Under the pieces are notes generated by a model. The model saw only the letters and a program-made list of their open reading frames with translations. It did no database searches and was not told the origin of the DNA. The position numbers and the translations under genes are program-made. Shown piece by piece: positions 8,464-21,162 of a stretch of 64,000 bases of DNA. Numbering within the stretch: position 1 is the stretch's first letter; every line of letters begins with the position of its first letter. This stretch comes from Steroidobacteraceae bacterium. Lineage in GTDB: Bacteria > Pseudomonadota > Gammaproteobacteria > Steroidobacterales > Steroidobacteraceae. The DNA is taken from the NCBI GenBank assembly GCA_019187495.1, contig JABAQN010000049.1, forward strand, positions 1 through 64,000. The letters are read 5' to 3'.

Positions 8464-9552
8464 TCACGGAAACGGCAGGCTGCGCAACGACACCGTCTTC
8501 ACGAGCGCCCACACCTCGCCACCCGGCCGGAGCGCGAGCGCCGCGACCGCATCGCGCGTCACGTGCGCGACGATGCGCGCGCCGCCGAGGTCGACCAGCG
8601 TGCGGCACGCCTCGTCACCCTGCGGATCGATCGACACGACGCGGCCGCGCAGGGCGTTGCGTACGCTGAGCCCGGCGGGCGCGCGGTCGGAGAGGATCAC
8701 GTCGCGCGCCAGCACCTGCACGCGCACGTGCGCACCGGGGACGGCGTCGGGCGCGCGGAGTTTCAGCTCGCCGCTTCTTCCGACCCGCACGCGCGTGAGG
8801 CCGGAGGCCGCGTCGCGCTCGAGCACCTCTGCGTCGAGCACCGCGCCAACGGCCGCGGGGCCGACGATCGCGGTGAGTGTCGGGTCGAGGCTCACTTCGG
8901 TGAGCGGGCCCTGCGCAACGACGCGGCCCGTCTCGAGCACGACGAGGTGCGTCGCGAGGCGCAGCACCTCATCGAACGCGTGGCTCACGTAGATCATCGG
9001 CAGCGAAAGGCGCAACCGCAGTGCCTCGAGATAGGGCAGCACTTCCTCGCGCCGCGCCGCATCGAGCGAGGCGAGCGGCTCGTCGAGCAGCAACAGGCGC
9101 GGCTGTGCGAGCAGCGCGCGGCCGAGTCCGACGCGCTGGCGCTCGCCGCCCGACAGCGAATGCGGCCGGCGATGCAGCAGCGGCGCGAGCGCGAGCAGCG
9201 TGACGACTTCGTCGTATTCGATCACGCGCTGGCGGCCTCGGCTGCGCTTCAGGCCAAAGTCGAGATTCGCGGCGACGGTGAGGTGCGGGAAGAGCCGCGC
9301 GTCCTGGAAGACGTAGCCGACGTGGCGATCCTCGGGCGCGAAGTCGCGGCCGGCCGCGGTGTCGAGCAACGTTTCGCCGCCGATGTCGAGGCGGCCGCGA
9401 TCGGGACGCAGGAGACCGGCGATCAGGTTCACGAGCGTGGTCTTGCCGCACCCTGAACGGCCGAAGAGCGCGACGACGCCGGCCTCGGGCGCCTCGAAGC
9501 GCGCGTCGAGCGTGAAGTCACCGCGGCGGAGCGCAACGTCGACGCGGATCAT
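8464..9552 (-). CDS. modC: Molybdate ABC transporter, ATP-binding protein
   Basis: ATPase subunit of the molybdate importer. The 362-aa product has a Walker A GRSGCGKTT near residue 33, the ABC signature LSGGERQR, Walker B LLLLDEP, and the H-loop histidine in YVSHAFDE. The C-terminal third carries a TOBE domain (around RAPDAVPGAHVRVQVLARDVIL), typical of ModC. The ATG at 9552 was chosen because it gives MIRVDVALRRGDFTLD, the usual ModC start; the frame is open further upstream into modB. It starts 4 bases after the modB stop, so the two form one operon. Confidence 0.95.
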   Translation of the reverse strand: MIRVDVALRRGDFTLDARFEAPEAGVVALFGRSGCGKTTLVNLIAGLLRPDRGRLDIGGETLLDTAAGRDFAPEDRHVGYVFQDARLFPHLTVAANLDFGLKRSRGRQRVIEYDEVVTLLALAPLLHRRPHSLSGGERQRVGLGRALLAQPRLLLLDEPLASLDAARREEVLPYLEALRLRLSLPMIYVSHAFDEVLRLATHLVVLETGRVVAQGPLTEVSLDPTLTAIVGPAAVGAVLDAEVLERDAASGLTRVRVGRSGELKLRAPDAVPGAHVRVQVLARDVILSDRAPAGLSVRNALRGRVVSIDPQGDEACRTLVDLGGARIVAHVTRDAVAALALRPGGEVWALVKTVSLRSLPFP

Positions 9553-9556
9553 GCGT

Positions 9557-10249
9557 TTACGCCTGCCCGAGCGTGCGGCGCACGCGGTGCGCAAGCCACT
9601 CGGAGATCGCGAGCCCGGCGAAGCCGAGCACGAGTGACAGCCCCGCGATGCGCGCCGCCGCCGCATCCCCGCCCGGCGTCTGGATCGCGGTGTATAGCGC
9701 GAGCGGCAGCGTGCGCGTTTCACCCGGGATATTCGAGACGAAAGTGATCACCGCGCCGAACTCGCCAAGGCTCGCGGCGAATGCGGTGACCGCGCCCGCG
9801 AGGATGCCCGGCAGCATCAGCGGCAACGTGACAGACAGGAAGCGATCGAGCGGGCCCGCGCCGAGCGTGCGCGCGGCGTCCTCGAGCCCGCGGTCGACCG
9901 CCTCGAGCGACAGCCGTATCGCGCGCACCATCAGCGGGAAGGACATCACCGCGGTTGCAAGCGCCGCGCCCGCGGTCGTGAAGGCGAGCTGGATGCCGAA
10001 CGCCTCGTGCAGCCAGCCGCCGAGCACGCCGCGGCGGCCGAAGAGCACCAGCAGCAGATAGCCGACGACGACCGGCGGCAGCACGAGCGGCAGGTGCACG
10101 AAAGCGTCGAGCACGAAACGGCCGCGAAAGCGCCCGCGCACGAGCAGCCAGGCGATCAGCGTCGCGAGGGGCAGCGAGAAGAGCACGCTGCGCGCCGCGA
10201 CATTGAAACTGAGCAGCAGCGCATCGAGTTCGGCGGGCGTGAGGCCCAT
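9557..10249 (-). CDS. modB: Molybdate ABC transporter, permease
   Basis: Inner-membrane permease of the molybdate importer. The 230-aa product has about five hydrophobic segments and the conserved cytoplasmic coupling loop EDAARTLGAGPLDRFLSVTLPLMLPGILAG (EAA motif) that docks onto ModC. The N-terminal TPAELDALLLSFNVAARSVLFSLP and the FGRRG loop are typical for ModB. It begins 15 bases after the stop of glmU and is followed after 4 bases by modC, so transcription is likely from glmU through modC. Confidence 0.94.
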   Translation of the reverse strand: MGLTPAELDALLLSFNVAARSVLFSLPLATLIAWLLVRGRFRGRFVLDAFVHLPLVLPPVVVGYLLLVLFGRRGVLGGWLHEAFGIQLAFTTAGAALATAVMSFPLMVRAIRLSLEAVDRGLEDAARTLGAGPLDRFLSVTLPLMLPGILAGAVTAFAASLGEFGAVITFVSNIPGETRTLPLALYTAIQTPGGDAAAARIAGLSLVLGFAGLAISEWLAHRVRRTLGQA

Positions 10250-10264
10250 CAGCGCGCTGCCCTG

Positions 10265-11629
10265 TCAGGTCTTCTTGGTCGGCCGTTGCCAGCCATCGAT
10301 CGTGACCTGCTTCGCGCGCTCGAGCGTGAGCTTGTCGGGCGGCGTGTCGTGCGTGATCACCGATCCCGCGCCGATCGTCGCGCGCGCGCCGATACGCACG
10401 GGCGCGACCAGCATCGCACCGGAACCGATGAAGGCGCCGTCGTCGATGTGCGTCTGCGACTTGTTGACGCCGTCGTAGTTGCAGGTAATGGTACCGGCGC
10501 CGACATTGACTTTCGCGCCGACCACCGCATCGCCGAGATAGGTCAGGTGGTTCGACTTGCTGCCTTCGCCGAGCACGCTGTTTTTCACTTCGACGAAGTT
10601 GCCGATGTGCACGCCGCGCGCGAGCTTCGACGACGGGCGGAAGCGCGCGAACGGGCCGATGTTGCAGGCGGGCCCGATCGTCGCGCGGTCGATCACGCAG
10701 TTCGGGAACACCTGCGTGTCGTCGCCGATCTCGGTGTCGCGGATCACGCAGTTCGGGCCGATGCGCACCCGGTCGCCGAGGCGCACCGTGCCCTCGAAGA
10801 CGACGTTGACATCGATCTCGACGTCGCGGCCGATCACGAGCGGCCCGCGCACGTCGACGCGCGTGGGATCGACGAGCGTGGCGCCCGCCTCCATCAGCTC
10901 GCGCGCGCGACGCGCGCGATACGCCGCCTCGACCCCGGCGAGCTGCAGCTTGTCGTTGACGCCCTGCACTTCGGCGGGCGAAGCGACGACGAGCGGCGCC
11001 ACCTTGATCTTCTCCTTCACCGCCATCGCCACGATGTCGGTGAGATAGAGCTCGCCCTGTGCGTTGTTCGTGCGCAGGCGCGCGAGCCAGCGGCGCAGCA
11101 ACTTCGCGGGTGCGGCAAGGACACCGGTATTGCCCTCGCGGATGCGCTGCACGCGCGCGGTGGCATCCTTCTCCTCGACGATGCGTTGCACCTCGCCACG
11201 TGCGCTGCGCACGATGCGGCCGTAGCCGGCGGGATCGTCGAGTTCCATCGTGAGGAGCGCGACGCGCTTCGGGCCCGCGAGCGCAACGAGCTGCCTGAGC
11301 GTGTCCGCGCGGATCAGCGGCACGTCGCCGTAGAGGACGAGCACCAGGTCGCGATCATCCACCTGCGGCATCGCCTGTGCGACGGCGTGCCCGGTGCCGA
11401 GCTGCTCGGCCTGCAGCACCCAGGTCACCGGCGCCGCGGCGAGCGCCGTGCGCACGCGGTCGCCGCCGTGGCCGTAGACGACCTGGATGGCGGAGGGCTC
11501 GAGCTCCCGGGCCGTCGCGATCACATGCGAGAGCAGCGGCCGGCCGGCGAGCGGCTGCAGGACTTTCGGCAGGTCCGAGCGCATCCGCTTTCCCTGGCCG
11601 GCGGCGAGAATCACGATCGAAAGTGGCAT
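10265..11629 (-). CDS. glmU: Bifunctional GlmU: glucosamine-1-P acetyltransferase / GlcNAc-1-P uridylyltransferase
   Basis: Catalyses the last two steps to UDP-GlcNAc. The 454-aa product has an N-terminal nucleotidyltransferase domain with the LAAGQGKRMRSDLPKVL signature, and a C-terminal left-handed beta helix of hexapeptide repeats (about residues 250-430), including the acetyl-CoA site region SNHLTYLGDA and NVGAGTITCNYDG. A TACAAT -10-like hexamer lies at 11636-11641, so close to the ATG that the transcript would start at or near the first codon; no good -35 is visible. glmU leads modB and modC by a 15-base gap. Confidence 0.97.
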   Translation of the reverse strand: MPLSIVILAAGQGKRMRSDLPKVLQPLAGRPLLSHVIATARELEPSAIQVVYGHGGDRVRTALAAAPVTWVLQAEQLGTGHAVAQAMPQVDDRDLVLVLYGDVPLIRADTLRQLVALAGPKRVALLTMELDDPAGYGRIVRSARGEVQRIVEEKDATARVQRIREGNTGVLAAPAKLLRRWLARLRTNNAQGELYLTDIVAMAVKEKIKVAPLVVASPAEVQGVNDKLQLAGVEAAYRARRARELMEAGATLVDPTRVDVRGPLVIGRDVEIDVNVVFEGTVRLGDRVRIGPNCVIRDTEIGDDTQVFPNCVIDRATIGPACNIGPFARFRPSSKLARGVHIGNFVEVKNSVLGEGSKSNHLTYLGDAVVGAKVNVGAGTITCNYDGVNKSQTHIDDGAFIGSGAMLVAPVRIGARATIGAGSVITHDTPPDKLTLERAKQVTIDGWQRPTKKT

Positions 11630-11895
11630 CGGGCGATTGTATCCGAGCGTCGCGTGGAGGTAGGACGAAGCCGGGACAGGCGGTCGGTACGGGCCGGAAT
11701 CGGCTGTCGGAGCCGCGGCGACGTCGGGGCGCCGAGACGGGCGCCCGACGCGGGAAATTCAGGCCCGGCGCGCGCTTTCGCGCGTAGGACAGACGCGGCC
11801 GGGCTCACGCCTGTCGCCGCTGCCGGACATTTCACCGGTCCTCTCCCGGCAGTACGGTCAGCGCGCACACTCAATGAGCCCAAAGGAGAGGGGAC

Positions 11896-12168
11896 ATGAA
11901 ACATCTGATCATCGCAGCCGCCGCGCTGCTCGCGGGCAGCGCGCTCGCCGCCGAATCCACCACGGCCTCGGCGTCCTTCGAGGCGCTCGACAAGAATGCC
12001 GACGGCCAGATCACGGCGAGTGAGGCGGCCGGCGACAAGGGCCTCGCCGAGAATTTCTCTGCCGTGGATGCGGACAGCGACGGCGCCGTCTCGAAGGAGG
12101 AGTTCGCGAAATGGAAGGCGTCTGCATCGCCGCAGTCGGCTCCGGTCGAGCCGGACCAGGCGCAGTAA
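11896..12168 (+). CDS. Secreted EF-hand protein
   Basis: A 90-aa product with a Sec signal peptide (MKHLIIAAAALLAGSALAAE, probable cleavage after ALA). Two EF-hand loops follow: DKNADGQITASE (about residues 33-44) and DADSDGAVSKEE (about 58-69). Both keep Asp at positions 1, 5 (Asp) and the Gly at 6, with an acidic residue at 12. It should therefore be a small periplasmic Ca2+-binding protein. A strong Shine-Dalgarno (AAAGGAGAGGGG) precedes the ATG. It stands alone, divergent from glmU and convergent with the ATP synthase operon. Function beyond calcium binding is not known. Confidence 0.88.
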   Translation: MKHLIIAAAALLAGSALAAESTTASASFEALDKNADGQITASEAAGDKGLAENFSAVDADSDGAVSKEEFAKWKASASPQSAPVEPDQAQ

Positions 12169-12190
12169 TACTGCCGTCCTGCCCGGGCGC

Positions 12191-12224
12191 ATTCCCCGCG
12201 GGTCCGGAGCGGCCCGCGGGGAAT
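12191..12224. terminator. 12-bp hairpin between convergent EF-hand gene and atpC
   Basis: ATTCCCCGCGGG (12191-12202) and CCCGCGGGGAAT (12213-12224) are perfect inverted copies separated by 10 bases. The hairpin lies between the ends of the convergent EF-hand gene and the ATP synthase operon and can fold in either transcript. There is no long T-run on either side, so it may be a bidirectional terminator of imperfect type or an mRNA 3'-end stabiliser. Confidence 0.65.
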
Positions 12225-12249
12225 CGCGCCGCGCGGCGATCGCGGGACC

Positions 12250-12672
12250 TCAGCCCTTCAGCTTGCGCAGCTTCTCGATGAGCTTCAGCTGCGCCGCAGC
12301 CCGGGTCAGCTCGGCGAGCGCCTCGGCCTGCGAGATCTTGTCGACCTTGTCCTTGAGCGCTTCCTCGGCGCGGTGCTTGGCCGCGAGCGCGGCAGCCTCG
12401 TCGATATCCTTCGCCCGCAGCGCCGTGTCGGCGAGCACGGTGACCTTCTTCGGCTGGATCTCGAGCACGCCGCCGCCGACGAAGATCAGGTGCTCGGTGC
12501 CCTCGGGCGTCTGGATGCGCACTTCGCCCGCCTTGAGCAGCGACAGCAGCGGCGCGTGGCGCGGCGCGATGCCGATGTCGCCCTCGCTCGCCGGCACGAA
12601 CACCATCTTCGCGGGACCGGAGAAGATCTCGCCCTCGGCGCTCACGACATCGACGTTGATGGTATCGGCCAC
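12250..12672 (-). CDS. atpC: ATP synthase F1 subunit epsilon
   Basis: Central-stalk subunit that inhibits the ATPase by its C-terminal helices. The 140-aa product has the N-terminal beta sandwich (DVVSAEGEIFSGPAKMVFVPASEGDIGIAPRHAPLLSLLKAGEVRI) and the C-terminal two-helix domain ending LIEKLRKLKG. It is the last gene of the operon, 9 bases after atpD, and is followed by the hairpin at 12191-12224. Confidence 0.97.
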   Translation of the reverse strand: MADTINVDVVSAEGEIFSGPAKMVFVPASEGDIGIAPRHAPLLSLLKAGEVRIQTPEGTEHLIFVGGGVLEIQPKKVTVLADTALRAKDIDEAAALAAKHRAEEALKDKVDKISQAEALAELTRAAAQLKLIEKLRKLKG

Positions 12673-12681
12673 GCTGGCTCC

Positions 12682-14127
<1,446 letters not shown>

Positions 14128-14988
14128 TCAAACCGCCGCGGCCCCGCCCACGATCTCCGCGAGCTCTTTCGTGATCGCCGCCTGCCGCGCCTTGTTGTAT
14201 ATGAGCTGCAGCTCGTTGATCAGCTTGCCTGCGTTGTCCGACGCGGCCTTCATCGCGACCATGCGCGCGGCCATTTCGGACGCCACGTTCTCGACCGCGC
14301 CGCGATACACCTGCGATTCGATGTAGCGCATCAGCACGCCATCGAGGATGCCGGCCGCGCTCGGCTCGTAGATGTAGTCCCAATGCTCGGCGAGATCGGA
14401 TGATTTCACCGGCTCGACCGGCAGCAGCTGCTCGACGACCGGCTTCTGCGTCATCGTGTTGACGAACTGCGCATTCACCATGAAGAGCCGGTCGATCCGG
14501 CCCTCGCGGTACGCGTCGAGCATCACCTTGACGGTGCCGATCAGGTCCTTCACGTGCGGCCGGTCGCCGAGGTGCGTGACATTGGCGAGGATCGGCAGCC
14601 CGAGCCGGCGGAAGAAACCGACGCCCTTCGAGCCGACCAGGCACAGGTTCACTTCGGCGCCCTTCTGCTGCCATTCGCGCAGCAGGTAGATCGTGCTCTT
14701 GAAGAGGTTGGCGTTGAGACCGCCGCAGAGGCCGCGATCGGTCGAAATCACGATGATGCCGATCGACTTCGCCTCGCGCGCCACGAGGAACGGATGCCGG
14801 TAGTCCGGGTTCGCGAGCGTCAGGTGCCCGATCGTCGCGCGCATCTTGTCGGCATAGGGACGTGCGAGGCGCATGCGGTCCTGGGCGCGGCGCATCTTGC
14901 TCGTCGCGACCATCTGCATCGCCTTGGTGATCTTCTGCGTGCTCTTGACGCTCGCGATCTTGGTGCGGATCTCCTTCGTGCCGGGCAT
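14128..14988 (-). CDS. atpG: ATP synthase F1 subunit gamma
   Basis: Rotor shaft of F1. The 286-aa product has the N-terminal helix [33 protein letters not shown], the [11 protein letters not shown] segment and the C-terminal helix with [34 protein letters not shown]. All are typical of bacterial gamma. It is separated from atpA by 106 bases, long for this operon; that gap contains the heptamer inverted repeat at 15004-15089. Confidence 0.97.
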   Translation of the reverse strand: MPGTKEIRTKIASVKSTQKITKAMQMVATSKMRRAQDRMRLARPYADKMRATIGHLTLANPDYRHPFLVAREAKSIGIIVISTDRGLCGGLNANLFKSTIYLLREWQQKGAEVNLCLVGSKGVGFFRRLGLPILANVTHLGDRPHVKDLIGTVKVMLDAYREGRIDRLFMVNAQFVNTMTQKPVVEQLLPVEPVKSSDLAEHWDYIYEPSAAGILDGVLMRYIESQVYRGAVENVASEMAARMVAMKAASDNAGKLINELQLIYNKARQAAITKELAEIVGGAAAV

Positions 14989-15003
14989 CAGTGCGCTCCG
15001 CGC

Positions 15004-15089
15004 GGCGAACGGCGAGCAGCGGGCAGAGAGCAGCCAGACGCGTCACGGAGCGCTTCTGGCTGTCCGCCGTCCGCCGTCCGCTGTCCGCT
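15004..15089. repeat. Heptamer-armed inverted repeat, copy 1 (between atpA and atpG)
   Basis: Left arm on the plus strand: GGCGAAC GGCGAGC AGCGGGC AGAGAGC, then AGCCAGA (15032-15038). The loop is 16 bases (15039-15054, flanked by the arm ends CAGCCAGA and TCTGGCTG). The right arm starts TCTGGCT (15055-15061) and continues as GTCCGCC GTCCGCC GTCCGCT GTCCGCT to 15089. Each arm is thus four tandem heptamers of type RGCGRRC plus AGCCAGA, in inverted orientation. The same architecture recurs at 45751-45856 and 49262-49364. In the atp transcript it would form a large hairpin between the atpA stop and the atpG ribosome binding site. Confidence 0.85.
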
Positions 15090-15094
15090 ACTCT

Positions 15095-16636
<1,542 letters not shown>

Positions 16637-16655
16637 GGGGTGGGATCCTTGGGAA

Positions 16656-17192
16656 TCAATTCGTCATGGTCTGGTCGAGCCGCTCGAGCCCGCCCTTCAG
16701 CGAGCCGTCGAGCACCAGGTCCCCGGCGCGCACGATCGCGCCACCGATGAGTCCCGGGTCGACGCTCGGATGCAGCCGCACGATGCGGTTCAGGCGCCGC
16801 GTCAGCGCGCGCGTGAACTTCTCGGTGTCGGCCGGGGTGAGCGCGATCGCGGAGACGATCTCGACATCGACCGTGTTCTCGACTTCGGCGCGCAGCAGCG
16901 CAAACTGCGCCGCGATCTCGGGAAGGAGCGCAAGCCGCTGGTTCTGCGCCACGAGCTGCAGGAAGTTGCGACTGTTCGCGTCGGCCTTGTCGCCCGCGAT
17001 CTCGAGCACGAAATCGGCGAGGGCGGCCGCCGTCACCTTCGGGTTGCCGAGCAGCGCCGCAAAGCGCGCATCGCGCACCACCATGGCCGCGATGTCGAGC
17101 AGCTCGTTCCAGCGTCCGAGCGCCTTCGCGCCCTGCGCGAACTCGAACGCGGCGCGTGCGTAGGGACGGGCGACCGTCGCGCTCTCAGCCAC
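16656..17192 (-). CDS. atpH: ATP synthase F1 subunit delta
   Basis: Peripheral-stalk subunit linking b to alpha. The chosen GTG at 17192 gives 178 aa starting (V/M)[18 protein letters not shown], which matches the family N-terminus; the open frame upstream is Arg-rich and lies antisense-like over atpF. The C-terminus has [29 protein letters not shown], the delta signature. The start overlaps the atpF stop by 8 bases, indicating translational coupling. Confidence 0.95.
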   Translation of the reverse strand: MAESATVARPYARAAFEFAQGAKALGRWNELLDIAAMVVRDARFAALLGNPKVTAAALADFVLEIAGDKADANSRNFLQLVAQNQRLALLPEIAAQFALLRAEVENTVDVEIVSAIALTPADTEKFTRALTRRLNRIVRLHPSVDPGLIGGAIVRAGDLVLDGSLKGGLERLDQTMTN

Positions 17193-17664
17193 GCGCGATC
17201 TCCTCGGCGAGCTGGTCGAGGAGCTGTGCATGCGCCTTCGCGTCGATCTCGCGGCCGAGCAGGCGCGAAGCGCCGGCCACGGCGAGCGCACCGACTTCGC
17301 GGCGCAGCTGGTCGCGTGCGCGCGACGTTTCGCTTTCGGCCTCCGCGCGCGCGCTCTCGAGCACACGCTCGCCTTCCGCGCTCGCCGTCTGCTTCGCGCT
17401 GTCGATCATCTCGTTCGACCGGCGGTTCGCCTGGTCGAGGATCTGGCTCGCCCGATCGCGCGCCTCGCGCACGACGGCGTCGGCCCGCGACTTCGCCTCG
17501 TCGAGGTCCCGCTGGCCGCGTTCGGCGGCGGCGAGGCCCTCGGCGATCTTCTTTTGCCGGTCGTTGATCGCCTGCGCAATCGGCGGCACGATGAACTTCC
17601 AGAAAAACCAGAGCAGGATCGCGAAGACGATCATCTGCCCGATGAAGGTCGCATTGACGTTCAT
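17185..17664 (-). CDS. atpF: ATP synthase Fo subunit b
   Basis: Peripheral stalk. The 159-aa product from the ATG at 17664 begins [21 protein letters not shown], with one membrane helix, then a long charged helix rich in Ala, Glu and Arg ([31 protein letters not shown]) that forms the right-handed coiled coil. The ATG is preferred over an upstream one at 17751 that would add 29 residues with no family counterpart. It is encoded 22 bases after atpE. Confidence 0.96.
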   Translation of the reverse strand: MNVNATFIGQMIVFAILLWFFWKFIVPPIAQAINDRQKKIAEGLAAAERGQRDLDEAKSRADAVVREARDRASQILDQANRRSNEMIDSAKQTASAEGERVLESARAEAESETSRARDQLRREVGALAVAGASRLLGREIDAKAHAQLLDQLAEEIARG

Positions 17665-17686
17665 CGCCCGACTCCTTGTGCCCGGA

Positions 17687-17971
<285 letters not shown>

Positions 17972-18000
17972 TCAAATCGATAAATGCAGCGAAACGAAAC

Positions 18001-19255
<1,255 letters not shown>

Positions 19256-19332
19256 GGTCGGACGGGTGACGGCCTTCAGCCCAATTTTCGTTGCACGGCA
19301 GCCACTTAGGGCCCCGTTTGCGAAGCGCGCGG

Positions 19333-19361
19333 ATTATACGGGTGGACCCCGGTGCCAGCAA
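19333..19361 (-). promoter_or_regulatory. Sigma-70-type promoter of the ATP synthase operon
   Basis: On the minus strand a perfect -10 hexamer TATAAT (19338-19333) lies 17 bases downstream of TTGCTG (19361-19356), a weak but correctly spaced -35. The predicted transcript would start about 70 bases ahead of atpI. It lies between the perfect hairpin after parB and atpI, so the atp operon has its own promoter rather than depending on parAB readthrough. Confidence 0.7.
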
Positions 19362-19372
19362 GGAAAAGGCGC

Positions 19373-19447
19373 TGGTGCCGGGTTTTCGGTTGTTCGGTTA
19401 TTGCGCATTGACGGCGCAATAACCGAACAACCGAAAACCCGGCACCA
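19373..19447. repeat. Perfect 34-bp inverted repeat downstream of parB
   Basis: Bases 19373-19406 and 19414-19447 are exact reverse complements, with only a 7-base loop (19407-19413). The arms include the AT-richer motif TTTTCGGTTGTTCGGTTATTG, unlike the GC-rich surroundings. The element begins 5 bases from the parB stop codon. It could serve as a parAB terminator, although only a short TTTT follows about 10 bases later, or it could be a REP/MITE-like mobile repeat. Such a long perfect palindrome without a decayed base suggests a recent origin or selection. Confidence 0.85.
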
Positions 19448-19452
19448 ATGCT

Positions 19453-20352
19453 TCAGTTGATGTGCGCCAGGATGCCGTCGAGTTCGTCGAGGCTGTTGTA
19501 GCTGACGACGAGCTTGCCCTTGCCGCCCGCGCCGTGCTGGATCGCAACCTTCGCGCCGAGCTTCTCCGACAGCTCGCCCTCGAGGCGCGACACATTCGGA
19601 TCCGGCGCGCGCTCGGGCGCCGGGGCGTGCGGCGTCGTCAGGCGCTTCACCAGCGCCTCGGTTTCGCGCACCGAGAGCCCCTTGCGCGCGACGAGCGCGG
19701 CCACTTCCGCCTGCTGGCGCCGCTGCGCGAGCCCGAGGAGCGCGCGCGCATGGCCCATTTCGAGCTCGCGTTTCTCGACGAGCTCCGACACTTCCGGCGC
19801 GAGTTCGAGGAGGCGCAGCAGATTGCTGACCGCGGCACGCGAGCGCCCGACGGCATCGGCCGCCTGCTGGTGCGTGACACCGAATTCCGCGATCAGCCGC
19901 TCGAGCGCCCGCGCCTCTTCCAGCGGATTCAGGTTTTCGCGCTGGATGTTCTCGATCAGCGCCATCGCGATCGCCGCCTCGTCCGGCACATGGCGGATGA
20001 CGGCCGGAATCTCGGCGAGTCCCGCGATCTGCGCGGCGCGCCAGCGGCGCTCGCCGGCGATGATCTCGTAGCGCTGCGAAGCGCCTTCGCCCGCGCCCGC
20101 GAGCGGGCGCACGACGATCGGCTGCACGATGCCCTGCGCCCTGATCGAATCGGCCAGCTCCTGCAGCGATTCGGGCCGCATGTCGGTGCGCGGCTGATAG
20201 CGCCCGCGCTGCAGCAGCTCGAGCGGCAGCCGCGCCAGTTCCTCCCCGACGCGTGCGGCGCCCGGCGGCGGCGGAGTCGCCTGCGCGCGCTGCGTGGCCT
20301 GCCCCAGCAGGTCCGCGAGGCCGCGGCCCAGGGTTGTCTTCTTCTGCGTCAT
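19453..20352 (-). CDS. parB: Chromosome partitioning protein ParB
   Basis: DNA-binding CTPase that loads at parS and segregates the origin region. The 299-aa product has LLQRGRYQPRTDMRPESLQELADSI, the CTPase motif GERRWRAAQIAGL (about residues 105-117), and ALIENIQRENLNPLEEARAL. A helix-turn-helix follows (GVTHQQAADAVGRSRAAVSNLLRLL), then a C-terminal dimerisation domain (LSEKLGAKVAI). The start overlaps the parA stop by 4 bases (ATGA). I found no parS consensus by eye nearby. Confidence 0.97.
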   Translation of the reverse strand: MTQKKTTLGRGLADLLGQATQRAQATPPPPGAARVGEELARLPLELLQRGRYQPRTDMRPESLQELADSIRAQGIVQPIVVRPLAGAGEGASQRYEIIAGERRWRAAQIAGLAEIPAVIRHVPDEAAIAMALIENIQRENLNPLEEARALERLIAEFGVTHQQAADAVGRSRAAVSNLLRLLELAPEVSELVEKRELEMGHARALLGLAQRRQQAEVAALVARKGLSVRETEALVKRLTTPHAPAPERAPDPNVSRLEGELSEKLGAKVAIQHGAGGKGKLVVSYNSLDELDGILAHIN

Positions 20353-21152
20353 GACACGGATGATAGCCGTTCGGGTGCGCGCGCTTCGTCCTCACGCCGC
20401 AGCATCTCGCCCGCGAGCGCGAGATAGGCGAGCGCGCCCCGCGATTCCCGGTCGTGGAACATCGCGGGCCGGCCGAACGACGGCGCCTCCGCGAGCCGGA
20501 CGTTGCGCGGCACGACGGTCCGGAACACCTTGTCGCCGAAATGCTCGATCAGCTGTGCGCTGACTTCATTGGCGAGATTGTTGCGCGGGTCGAACATGGT
20601 GCGAAGGATGCCCTCGATCTCGAGGTCGGGATTCACCGCGGCGCGGATCTGCCCGATCGTCGAGACGAGCGCCGACAGCCCCTCGAGCGCGTAGTACTCG
20701 CACTGCATCGGGATCAGCACGCTGTCGGCGGCGACCAGCGCATTCACGGTGAGCATGTTGAGCGCGGGCGGACAATCGATCAGCACCTGGTCGTACTGTT
20801 CACGCACCGTGCGCAGCGCATTGCGCAGCTTCAGCTCGCGGCCCGTGATCATGGTCAGCAGGCGCACCTCGACCGAGGTGAGGTCCTGGTTCGCGGGCAG
20901 CAGCCACATGCCGGCAGGATCGATCGGCACGATGGCGCTTTCGATGTCGCTCTCGCCGAGCATCACCTCGCAGCTGCCGCGCACCACCTGCGATTTCTCG
21001 ACGCCGCAGCCCATGGTCGCGTTGCCCTGCGGATCGAGGTCGATCAGCAGCACGCGCCGCCTGGTCGCGGCGAGCGAGGCCGCGAGATTGACGGCGGTGG
21101 TGGTCTTGCCCACGCCGCCCTTCTGGTTCGCGACCGCAATGACGCGCTTCAT
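20349..21152 (-). CDS. parA: Chromosome partitioning ATPase ParA (Soj)
   Basis: Walker-type ATPase partner of ParB. The 267-aa product from the ATG at 21152 begins MKRVIAVANQKGGVGKTTTAVNLAASL, holding the deviant Walker A (KGGVGKT). It continues with LLIDLDPQGNATMG, LIDCPPALNMLTVNALVAAD and TMFDPRNNLANEV. The longer frame to 21299 is discarded because it is Arg-rich and overlaps the next gene. Translation is coupled to parB. Confidence 0.97.
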   Translation of the reverse strand: MKRVIAVANQKGGVGKTTTAVNLAASLAATRRRVLLIDLDPQGNATMGCGVEKSQVVRGSCEVMLGESDIESAIVPIDPAGMWLLPANQDLTSVEVRLLTMITGRELKLRNALRTVREQYDQVLIDCPPALNMLTVNALVAADSVLIPMQCEYYALEGLSALVSTIGQIRAAVNPDLEIEGILRTMFDPRNNLANEVSAQLIEHFGDKVFRTVVPRNVRLAEAPSFGRPAMFHDRESRGALAYLALAGEMLRREDEARAPERLSSVS

Positions 21153-21162
21153 CCGCGCGAGT

